From NCBI GenBank assembly GCA_016200125.1, contig JACQFK010000089.1, positions 1 through 9,864 on the forward strand: a stretch of 9,864 nt of DNA. The letters run 5' to 3'. Positions 1 to 5,582 of the stretch are shown here, in pieces. Every line of letters starts with the position of its first letter. Position 1 is the first letter of the stretch. A program made the position numbers and the translations under genes. The notes under the pieces were generated by a model. The model was not told where the DNA came from and ran no database searches. It worked only from the letters and a program-made list of their open reading frames with translations. This DNA is from Planctomycetota bacterium. GTDB lineage: Bacteria > Planctomycetota > MHYJ01 > JACPRB01.

Positions 1-2
1 AG

Positions 3-518
3 GAGATCCTGGGCCAGGTGAAGCGCCTGGACGGGACGGTGCGGGGCCTGCTGGCCTTCTCGAAGCCGGCGACGCCCAAGAAGCAGCCCCTGCCGCTGCG
101 CGAGTTCGTCGACCGGATCTCGCGCCTGGCGGGCGAGCACGACCTCGGCCGCGCGATCCGCTTCGTGCAGGAGGGCCCGGCCGAGCTGACGGTGCCGGCC
201 GACCCGGTGCTGCTGGAGCAGGTGCTCTGGAATCTGTTCCTGAACGCCGCAGAGGCGATGAAGGGCGGCGGCGAGGTGCGGGTGTCCTGGCGCACGGCGG
301 GGACCGCGGTGGAGCTCGTGGTGGCCGACAGCGGCGGCGGCGTGCCGCCCGAGGTCCTGCCCAAGCTCTTCCGCCCCTTCGTGACGACGAAGACGGCGGG
401 CACGGGGCTGGGCCTGTCGCTCTGTCGCAAAATCCTGGAAGCGCACGGCGGGACGATCACCATCTCCAGCGAGTCCGGCCGCGGCACGCGCGTGACGCTG
501 CGGCTGCCGGGGGGGTAG
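3..518 (+). CDS. Sensor histidine kinase, C-terminal part (partial at left edge)
   Basis: The reading frame is open from base 3, so the gene begins outside the window; the GTG at 18 is internal. The first residues (EILGQVKRLDGTVRGLLAFSKP region) look like the second helix of a NtrB-like HisKA dimerisation domain, so the phosphoacceptor histidine is upstream and not visible. A complete HATPase_c domain follows. The N box is LWNLFLNAAEAM (about 226-261), the G1 box is ADSGGGVP (about 325-350), the F box is LFRPF, and the G2 box is GTGLGLSLC (about 400-426). The protein ends LPGG right after the ATPase fold, so no receiver domain follows. It should autophosphorylate from ATP and pass phosphate to a response regulator, which is not in view. 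Its 3' end converges on the kinase gene stop at 549, only 30 bp away. Its last codons are duplicated at 2028-2067. Confidence 0.92.
   Translation, partial: EILGQVKRLDGTVRGLLAFSKPATPKKQPLPLREFVDRISRLAGEHDLGRAIRFVQEGPAELTVPADPVLLEQVLWNLFLNAAEAMKGGGEVRVSWRTAGTAVELVVADSGGGVPPEVLPKLFRPFVTTKTAGTGLGLSLCRKILEAHGGTITISSESGRGTRVTLRLPGG
475..514. repeat. 40-bp direct repeat, copy A (3' end of the histidine kinase gene)
   Basis: Forty bases starting CCGGCCGCGGCACG, covering the codons for G-R-G-T-R-V-T-L-R-L-P-G of the histidine kinase, are identical by eye to 2028-2067 in the same orientation. The copies diverge right at the stop codon (GGG TAG here, GGC TAA in the other copy). The pair brackets the Ser/Thr kinase gene. 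Confidence 0.9.
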
Positions 519-548
519 GGCCGGTGGGGCGAACGGGGGCGGGGGGGC

Positions 549-1847
549 TCAACGTCCCCCGCCGGTTTCCCGGTAGGTCTGCAGCGCCTCCGCGAAGGCG
601 CGGCCGCTCGGGTAACGGTCGTCGGGGTTCCGGGCGAGCGCCTTCATGCAGATCCGGTCGAGGGCCGGGTCGACGCGGGCGCCCCCCCGGAGGCCGAGGT
701 GGACGTTGGGCGGGACGATGGAGCACTCCTTGAGCGTGCGGCGGAGCTTGTGGTAGCCCATGTTGCTGAGGAGGCCCAGGATCTCGCGGTACTCCTCGAC
801 GCGCAGGCGGAGGTTCTCGGGGATCTCGTCGATGGGCCGCGCGAGCAGACTCGCGGCGGTCGCGAAGGGGCCCGCGAAGGGCTTGAGCTGGGCGACGACC
901 TGCTGCTTGCGCGCCAGGAGCTTCTCGCGGTCGATCAGGGTCTGCCGGTACTCCGGCTTCCGGCAGGTCAGGATGAAGTAGAGGATCGCGCCGAGGCCGA
1001 AGATGTCCGCGCGGTGGTCGACCGAGCGGGGCGTGTCCGCCTGCTCCGGCGCCATGTAGTAGGGCGTCCCCATCATCGTCTCGTGGGTGCCGTCGGGGGC
1101 ATCCGCCCCGGCGAGCTGCTCCATCACGCGGGTCTCGAAGCGGACCGCTTCGCCCGGGGCGGGCGTGAGGACCTTGGCCAGCCCCAGATCCGTGACGTAG
1201 GCCTCGCCGTAGGGCCCGACCAGGATGTTGGCGGGCTTGAGGTCCCGGTGGATGATGCGCTTGTCGTGCGCGCTCTGGAGCGCGAGGCAGAGTTGCCCCA
1301 GCATCCCGAGAAGGACGGCGGGAGTGAACTGCCGCTGGAGGCGCATGCCCTCGGGCGTGTCGTACTGCCGCCGCAGGATGAGCTGGTCGAGGGTCGTGCC
1401 GCGGATCAGCGGCATGGTGTAGAAGGGCACGCTGCGCGCCCCCAGGGTGAGGTAGCCCCTCGCGAGCACGCGGACGAAGTTGGGATGGTCCAGGCAGGCG
1501 GTGATCTCCTGTTCGCGGAGGAAGCGTTCCAGGGCATCCTCGTCGGGGTGGAGAAGCACTTTCAGCGCCACGTCGCGGTGGAGTTTCGCGTCGAAGGCGC
1601 GGTAGACGACGCCCATGCCTCCCTCGCCGATCTTCTCCCGGACGACGTAGGTGTTGGTCGACGTGCACAGCGTCCCGCGCGTCGGCCGTTCGAGGAGGGT
1701 CGGAGGCACGCCCCGCGCGGGGGCCTGGGTCCAGGCCGGCGGCGGCGTCGGATGGGGCTGCGCCTCGAGGAGCTGTTCCAGGGCGAGGCTGACGGCGGGC
1801 TTTCCGTCGAGGGCCTTCCAGTCCAGCATCTCGTCGAGCGCGTTCAT
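549..1847 (-). CDS. Hanks-type Ser/Thr protein kinase, soluble
   Basis: This 432-residue protein carries a PknB-like kinase domain after a Pro-rich N-terminal segment of about 65 residues. Visible motifs are the glycine loop GEGGMGVVY (74-82), catalytic Lys96 in VALKV, the alpha-C glutamate near 112, the HRDLKPAN catalytic loop (200-207, Asp202), DLG instead of DFG at 220-222, and MAPE at 265-268. All catalytic residues are present, so it should phosphorylate Ser/Thr in cytosolic proteins. There is no membrane segment and no C-terminal sensor domain. Between helix F and the last helices (about 298-395) there is a longer, basic, helical stretch than usual. The start is the ATG at 1847, with GAGG six bases upstream (1854-1857). 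The frame stays open far upstream over the SGNH gene, but that part has no kinase character. A 13-C tract on the coding strand lies 17 nt upstream of the ATG. It is co-directional with the SGNH gene across a 230-bp gap. Confidence 0.93.
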   Translation of the reverse strand: MNALDEMLDWKALDGKPAVSLALEQLLEAQPHPTPPPAWTQAPARGVPPTLLERPTRGTLCTSTNTYVVREKIGEGGMGVVYRAFDAKLHRDVALKVLLHPDEDALERFLREQEITACLDHPNFVRVLARGYLTLGARSVPFYTMPLIRGTTLDQLILRRQYDTPEGMRLQRQFTPAVLLGMLGQLCLALQSAHDKRIIHRDLKPANILVGPYGEAYVTDLGLAKVLTPAPGEAVRFETRVMEQLAGADAPDGTHETMMGTPYYMAPEQADTPRSVDHRADIFGLGAILYFILTCRKPEYRQTLIDREKLLARKQQVVAQLKPFAGPFATAASLLARPIDEIPENLRLRVEEYREILGLLSNMGYHKLRRTLKECSIVPPNVHLGLRGGARVDPALDRICMKALARNPDDRYPSGRAFAEALQTYRETGGGR

Positions 1848-1864
1848 CGGTCGCCTCACGCCGC

Positions 1865-1877
1865 GGGGGGGGGGGGG
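1865..1877. repeat. 13-base poly-G tract (poly-C on the kinase coding strand)
   Basis: Thirteen consecutive G lie in the leader of the Ser/Thr kinase gene, between the GAGG ribosome site (1854-1857) and a perfect AGGAGG on the minus strand (1889-1894) that has no start codon at usable distance. A homopolymer this long is prone to slippage. Its length could also be a sequencing artefact. Confidence 0.85.
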
Positions 1878-2004
1878 CGCCTCCCGCCCCTCCTGCGCCT
1901 TTCTGGCCACGAATAAGCAATGGGCATGCCAGGGGGAGCGGTCGGGGTTGCTGGCGCCGGAATGCGGGAAAACGAGGGGGCAGGGCCCGCAAAGTCCGCG
2001 CGGC

Positions 2005-2023
2005 GTGCGGGAAAAACCCGCAC
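2005..2023. other. Perfect 7-bp inverted repeat in the 1848-2077 intergenic region
   Basis: GTGCGGG and CCCGCAC pair perfectly around a five-base AAAAA loop (TTTTT on the minus strand). It lies 55 bp past the SGNH hydrolase stop and beside copy B of the 40-bp repeat. Half of it (TGCGGGAAAA) is also present at 1963-1972. No T-run follows on either strand, so a simple intrinsic terminator is not supported. An operator or RNA stem-loop is possible. Confidence 0.5.
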
Positions 2024-2027
2024 CCGC

Positions 2028-2067
2028 CCGGCCGCGGCACGCGCGTGACGCTGCGGCTGCCGGGGGG
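2028..2067. repeat. 40-bp direct repeat, copy B
   Basis: This is identical to 475-514. Read on the plus strand it gives the same C-terminal residues (G-R-G-T-R-V-T-L-R-L-P-G-G) and then TAA, so it keeps the histidine kinase 3' end as a 13-codon stub. Nothing upstream of it in the same frame resembles the rest of that protein. It ends 10 bp before the SGNH hydrolase stop codon. Confidence 0.9.
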
Positions 2068-2077
2068 CTAAGGCTTC

Positions 2078-3355
2078 CTACTTCAATAGTTCGCCCACCA
2101 ACAGGATCGCGCCGGGATAGAAAGCGGTTCCCTGGTAGCGTTCCGGCTTGTCCATCTTCTCGTTGCGCTGCGCCAGGATCCTGGCTTTGTCGGGCGGGTC
2201 CGGGTGGATCTCGATCTTCACGGTGTGGACGGCATCCGGCAGCTCCGTGCCGACCAGCAGCGTGGCCAGCCGGGGGTAGGTGCAGAACGAGTCGAAGCGC
2301 GGCACCGTGCGGGGCGCCTGGTCGTCCAGGGTCACGATGACCTGGCCGCAGTCGGGTCCGATGATGTCGTAGATCGCGCAGCGCGTCCCCTTGAACTTGA
2401 AGGAGAGGAACTGGCCGGGGCTTCCCGCCTTGTGCAGGGCGGAGAGGCGGTTCGCCCAGCGCTTGCCGAAGTCGTCCTTCTGGGGGTCGAGGAGGCTGAA
2501 GCCTTTGGACAGGGTGGCATCCGAGATCGGCAGGAGCCGGGCGTGTTCGTAGTGTGAGGCGATCAGCGGCTCCGGCAGCGCGTGGGAGCCCTTGGACTTG
2601 GAGGCCTCCTGGATCGGGACCAGGGAGCGGACGACGGCTTGGAGGTAGAGTTCGTGTCCGGTTTCCGGGTAGGGATGGACGCCGTCGTTGGCGAAGACGA
2701 CGCGATCGCCCGCTTTCTTCTTCTCCTCGTCTGTTTTCGGCAGCGGGCCTTTCCAGACGAGTTTGTTTTCCCGGGCGAGCCGGGCGACTTCGACGGCCAT
2801 GTGGATGGAGGGGATGCCGTAGCGGTCGGCGACTTCCTCCACGGTGGCGGCGGCGAGGGGGAACTTGCCCTCGAGCATGGGCTTGGCGAGGGCTTCGGTG
2901 AGGGTGTAGACGAAGCAGAGGTCGCAGTCGGGCAGGGTTTTCCGGGTCTGTCGGACGATGCCTTCCATGCAGCGACGGATCTGGTCGGGCGCGGCGCCGC
3001 CGTCGTTGACGGCGAACTCGACGAAGAGGAGGTCGGGTTTTTTGTCCAGGACGTCCTGGGCGAGGCGGAAGACGCCGAGGTCCGAGCCGGTGCCGCCGAT
3101 GGCGGCGTTGATTTCCGAGAACTTGGCGGCGGGCCAGGTCTTCTGGAAGTGGGCGAGTGTTTTGGGCCTCCATCCGTTCTGTGCGGTGATGGACCCGCCG
3201 AAGTACGCGACTTTGAGGTCGGCGCCTGGGGTGACGGCTTTGGCGAGGAAGTTGGGGAGTCCGCTGCGAGGCCGGCACTCCTGGACGTCGACAGCGGCGG
3301 GGTCTTGGGGCGCGGTGAGGAGCGCGACGAGGACCACCGGCAGCGCGAGGTTCAT
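2078..3355 (-). CDS. Secreted SGNH/GDSL-family hydrolase
   Basis: This 425-residue protein has a short hydrophobic N-terminus (about 1-15, MNLALPVVLVALLTAP) that fits an export signal. The SGNH fold follows. Block I is YFGGSITAQ with the nucleophile Ser55, block II is IGGTGSD (oxyanion Gly near 87-88), block III is EFAVND with Asn117, and block V is NDGVHPYPETGH with Asp224 and His227. The catalytic set is complete, so it should hydrolyse an ester bond, most likely deacetylating a polysaccharide or similar substrate outside the cytoplasm; the substrate cannot be read from sequence. Residues from about 260 on form a separate C-terminal region rich in beta strands, perhaps a carbohydrate-binding or jelly-roll module. 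The start at 3355 is fixed by a perfect AGGAGG (3360-3365) with a four-base spacer. Related architectures are common in Planctomycetota and Lentisphaerota (from memory). Confidence 0.88.
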   Translation of the reverse strand: MNLALPVVLVALLTAPQDPAAVDVQECRPRSGLPNFLAKAVTPGADLKVAYFGGSITAQNGWRPKTLAHFQKTWPAAKFSEINAAIGGTGSDLGVFRLAQDVLDKKPDLLFVEFAVNDGGAAPDQIRRCMEGIVRQTRKTLPDCDLCFVYTLTEALAKPMLEGKFPLAAATVEEVADRYGIPSIHMAVEVARLARENKLVWKGPLPKTDEEKKKAGDRVVFANDGVHPYPETGHELYLQAVVRSLVPIQEASKSKGSHALPEPLIASHYEHARLLPISDATLSKGFSLLDPQKDDFGKRWANRLSALHKAGSPGQFLSFKFKGTRCAIYDIIGPDCGQVIVTLDDQAPRTVPRFDSFCTYPRLATLLVGTELPDAVHTVKIEIHPDPPDKARILAQRNEKMDKPERYQGTAFYPGAILLVGELLK

Positions 3356-3396
3356 GAAGCCTCCTTAGGAAGCGATCGTCGTTCGGACGAGGGCTG

Positions 3397-3427
3397 AGTA
3401 TAGCAGGGGGGCAGGCGGGCTGAGCAA
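3397..3427 (-). promoter_or_regulatory. Candidate promoter of the SGNH hydrolase gene
   Basis: On the minus strand a -10-like TATACT (3397-3402) is preceded by TTGCTC (3422-3427) with a rather long 19-bp spacer. The predicted start of transcription near 3390 gives a leader of about 35 nt that contains the AGGAGG site. Confidence 0.45.
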
Positions 3428-3455
3428 GACTGCACCGAGTCCGGTGTGCGGCGAA

Positions 3456-3487
3456 TTGGCCGGGCTCGCCCGGGGTAGGGCTATACT
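3456..3487 (+). promoter_or_regulatory. Candidate promoter of the HNH endonuclease gene, possibly leaderless
   Basis: TATACT at 3482-3487 lies only eight bases before the GTG start at 3496, so transcription would begin at or next to the start codon. There is no Shine-Dalgarno sequence before the GTG. The only -35-like hexamer is TTGGCC (3456-3461) with a 20-bp spacer, which is weak. The context GCTATACT is identical to that of the divergent promoter on the other strand. Confidence 0.45.
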
Positions 3488-3495
3488 CTTCTCAA

Positions 3496-4389
3496 GTGCC
3501 CCATCACAACCAGGACATCCGGCTGGCCGCGCTCGCTCACTGTCGACAGCTGACTGACATCTGGGAACGTGCTGTTCCGGCAAGCGAGCTGAAGAAGGGT
3601 TTCTCCTGGAGAAGCGAGCAGGTCCAACTGATGGGTCAGCAGGGTATCTTCAAGCCCCGGCAGATGGATGAAGAGCCCCTCACCCTCAAATCCACGCTAG
3701 CCAGCCGCTACGAGGACGAAGAAATTGAAGCCGAGGACATGATCCTCTACGATTATGCCCCGACCACTCGGGAGTATGAGAATCGTTGGACTCGCTCTCT
3801 GGTCGGCAAGCCGGTCCCTGTCATCTATCTCAAGCAGGTCGCCGAGGACCCGTCCGAGTACTTGGTCATCGCCCCTGTATTCATCGTGGGTGACGATCCG
3901 ACGAAGCGCAAGTTCGCCTTGAGTACGGTAGCCGGACGCGAGGCCCTACCCAACACCGCCCTTCCGTTGTTGCGTCCCGATCCTGTCCGCGGCTACGCAG
4001 AACGGACGCTTAAGCAACGCCTTCATCAGGCGCACTTCCGGAAGAACGTGATTAGCGCTTATAGGACACGGTGCGCCATCTGTGAACTCCGAATCAGGAA
4101 CCTCCTCGACGGGGCTCATATCCTCCCAGATAGCCATGCCCGAGGGGAACCCAAGGTATCGAACGGAATGTCAATGTGCGCCCTCCACCATCGGGCCTTC
4201 GACCGGAAGATCCTCGATGTGACCCCGGACTATGTGGTCAAGGTCGGCGAGGTCGTGATATCTGAACATGACTTGGCAGCTATACTGAATATCCGAGAAT
4301 ATGAAGGGAAGAGGATTCTGATTCCTCGTGACCCCCGAGAGCATCCCGACCCCGAACTCTTGCGACTTCGCCTGGAAGTCGCATCTTGA
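3496..4389 (+). CDS. Predicted HNH restriction endonuclease
   Basis: This 297-residue protein has a C-terminal HNH nuclease domain. CAIC (Cys193, Cys196) and CALH (Cys228, His231) form the zinc site. His208 in GAHILPDSH, Asn223 in SNGMSMC and His232 in HHRAFD form the catalytic His-Asn-His set. The N-terminal 170 residues contain YDYAPTTREYEN and IAPVFIVGDDP, which resemble the N-terminal part of the predicted restriction endonucleases grouped in COG3440 (from memory); this part may be a PUA/SRA-like DNA-binding region. The length is normal for that family, so the gene looks intact. No methyltransferase is near, so it may act as a stand-alone or modification-dependent nuclease; that is inference. 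The start is GTG, with no ribosome site. G+C is visibly lower than in the flanking genes, which suggests acquisition. It is followed after 18 bp by the higB-like gene on the same strand. Confidence 0.85.
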   Translation: MPHHNQDIRLAALAHCRQLTDIWERAVPASELKKGFSWRSEQVQLMGQQGIFKPRQMDEEPLTLKSTLASRYEDEEIEAEDMILYDYAPTTREYENRWTRSLVGKPVPVIYLKQVAEDPSEYLVIAPVFIVGDDPTKRKFALSTVAGREALPNTALPLLRPDPVRGYAERTLKQRLHQAHFRKNVISAYRTRCAICELRIRNLLDGAHILPDSHARGEPKVSNGMSMCALHHRAFDRKILDVTPDYVVKVGEVVISEHDLAAILNIREYEGKRILIPRDPREHPDPELLRLRLEVAS

Positions 4390-4407
4390 GATCGGGAGTG
4401 TCGGATT

Positions 4408-4911
4408 ATGAACGACCCTCGCCCAAGGCGATGGTTTCGCGTTACGGCTGGACGCCGGATCGGTCGGCCCGCGGGCCGACTGAACCTTCGGTACTTACAG
4501 GACACACGGAGCTTTCCTGCCGACCTCCTTCGCGCCGCCCTAAGGAAGCTCGATAGGATCAATGCGGCCCACAGGTTCGAGGACCTGAAGGTGCCTCCGG
4601 CAAGCCGGCTTGAGGCGCTCAAAGGAGAGTTGGCGGGCCTCCATAGTATCCGGATCAACGATCAGTTCAGGATCGTCTTCCGCTGGTCCGAGGGGAAAGC
4701 CTCGGAGGTCCGCATCGTCGACTATCATTGGGACGCCCCATGCTGCGGGTCTGACCCGGGTGGCCCTTTCGAGACATCTCGGCGTTCCGATCCGACGTGT
4801 CAACGAGATCGTCTCGGGCAAGCGCGGGATCACGCCGGAGACGTCCTGGCTCTTCGCCTCCGCTTTCGGCACGACGCCCGAGTTCTGGGTCAACGCCCAG
4901 GCCGCCTGTGA
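4408..4911 (+). CDS. higB: HigB/RelE-family toxin, reading through into the antitoxin gene out of frame
   Basis: The toxin core lies at about 4486-4728. It includes SFPADLLRAALRKLDRINA, VPPASRLEALKG, HSIRINDQFRIVF and IVDYH, the typical HigB sequence of a ribosome-dependent mRNA endonuclease. HigB proteins are about 90-100 residues and stop soon after the DYH motif. Here no stop follows. The frame continues for about 60 codons through the higA region in the wrong frame (CCGSDPGGPFETSRRS and so on) to TGA at 4909-4911, giving 167 residues. The first 20 or so residues are also unlike HigB. GGGAG lies about nine bases before the ATG. It may be an inactivated toxin, which would fit the loss of the antitoxin N-terminus, or the tail may be tolerated. 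The family call is firm; activity is unknown. Confidence 0.75.
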   Translation: MNDPRPRRWFRVTAGRRIGRPAGRLNLRYLQDTRSFPADLLRAALRKLDRINAAHRFEDLKVPPASRLEALKGELAGLHSIRINDQFRIVFRWSEGKASEVRIVDYHWDAPCCGSDPGGPFETSRRSDPTCQRDRLGQARDHAGDVLALRLRFRHDARVLGQRPGRL

Positions 4912-4966
4912 TCTCGCCCGGAGCCGGGCCCACCGGACCATCAAGCGGGTCGGCGCAACGGGCTGA
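4748..4966 (+). pseudogene. higA: HigA antitoxin, N-terminally truncated
   Basis: The frame reads GLTRVALSRHLGVPIRRVNE, then IVSGKRGITPETS and FGTTPEFWVN, which is the XRE-type helix-turn-helix of HigA (VapI-like) antitoxins. Family members carry about 20-25 residues before this point, with a motif like HPGEVLREEF. These are absent: the homology begins only 19 bp after the toxin DYH motif, and the frame upstream is a shadow of higB. The only in-frame start near the beginning is GTG at 4760, which would drop part of the first helix and leave 68 residues without a good ribosome site. A deletion of very roughly 60-80 bp that removed the higB stop and the higA start explains both genes. It is most likely non-functional. 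Confidence 0.7.
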
Positions 4967-4984
4967 TCCGACCCTCTCGTCGAG

Positions 4985-5004
4985 ACTCCAGCCTGGCATG
5001 GAGT
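4985..5004. terminator. Weak hairpin between convergent higA remnant and nucleotidyltransferase gene
   Basis: ACTCCA and TGGAGT pair around an eight-base loop. It sits between two converging stop codons (4966 and 5020), where a shared terminator would be expected, but neither strand shows a T-run. This is only a candidate. Confidence 0.25.
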
Positions 5005-5019
5005 ACACTGCGCATGAAA

Positions 5020-5502
5020 TTAGAGCTCGACGCCGCGGCGGAGGAGGTCCAGCGCGTCCTGCGGCACCCCGGGCTTGGCCTTCCACTCGGGCCAGAGGAC
5101 CAGCGGTGGATCCGCGATCAGACTGTCGTCGAGCCGCAGATTCTCCAGGTCGTCGTTCAGGTGCGGCCGCACCCCGCAATGCAGGGCCAGGCAGCGCACG
5201 CGCGGGTGGCAGTCCCGGTAGCCGCAGATCCTGCCGACATAGCGGCCCTCCTCCGCCAGAAAGAGGTCGGCCCCGCTGGACATACTTTGCGTGGCCCCCT
5301 TCAGGCTCCGCGAGAGGCGGGCCAGCGTCGTGAGATCCATCCCGGGGCGGAGGCTGAGGAGGAGGTCGATGTCTTTCGGCCGCGCCTTGCGGGTACAAAG
5401 CGATCCGACCAGGGCGATCCGCAGGATCCCGTCCAGACCCCGGATCCGCCGCACGAAATCGGCGGCCAGTTGGAGCAGCAGGGCACGGTGATTCTCTTCC
5501 AT
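5020..5502 (-). CDS. Small nucleotidyltransferase-fold protein with Cys cluster
   Basis: The 160-residue protein has the minimal nucleotidyltransferase signature. Gly33-Ser34 in LVGSLCTRKARPKDIDLLL are followed by Asp44 and Asp46, and a likely third metal ligand is Asp79 in GADLFL. Such proteins transfer a nucleotide from NTP to a small molecule, RNA or protein; the substrate here is unknown. Residues 93-109 hold four cysteines (C-x4-C-x5-C-x4-C, CGYRDC then RCLALHCG), probably a metal site. The section after it ends in LRLDDSLIADPP and VLWP. MNT toxins usually pair with a HEPN gene, and none is next to this one. It is divergent from the SNF2 helicase gene with 80 bp between starts. No strong ribosome site is visible before the ATG at 5502. 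Confidence 0.75.
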   Translation of the reverse strand: MEENHRALLLQLAADFVRRIRGLDGILRIALVGSLCTRKARPKDIDLLLSLRPGMDLTTLARLSRSLKGATQSMSSGADLFLAEEGRYVGRICGYRDCHPRVRCLALHCGVRPHLNDDLENLRLDDSLIADPPLVLWPEWKAKPGVPQDALDLLRRGVEL

Positions 5503-5582
5503 CCGGCGGTCAAGCTTACCCGAGATTGATTGCGTCCCCCATGCTCTCTTGATATGACAGGAGGGTCTTCAAGGAGAGAGCC

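Noticed and set aside
2005..2023. Intrinsic terminator of the SGNH gene
   Set aside because: The T-run is in the loop and no T-tract follows the stem on the minus strand.
457..2040. Long minus-strand open frame (527 codons) over the kinase gene
   Set aside because: Its Arg/Pro/Gly-rich translation is a frame shadow of the kinase; codon choice supports the frame 549-1847.
1848..3278. In-frame upstream extension of the Ser/Thr kinase, which would give a 909-residue protein
   Set aside because: The extension overlaps the well-supported SGNH hydrolase gene in another frame, is low-complexity Arg/Pro-rich, and the internal ATG at 1847 has a proper ribosome site and begins the recognisable protein.
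5526..5558. Sigma-70 promoter before the SNF2 gene (TTGATT and a TATGAC-like hexamer)
   Set aside because: The spacer is about 21 bp for the best -10 match and other matches are poor, so it is not better than chance.
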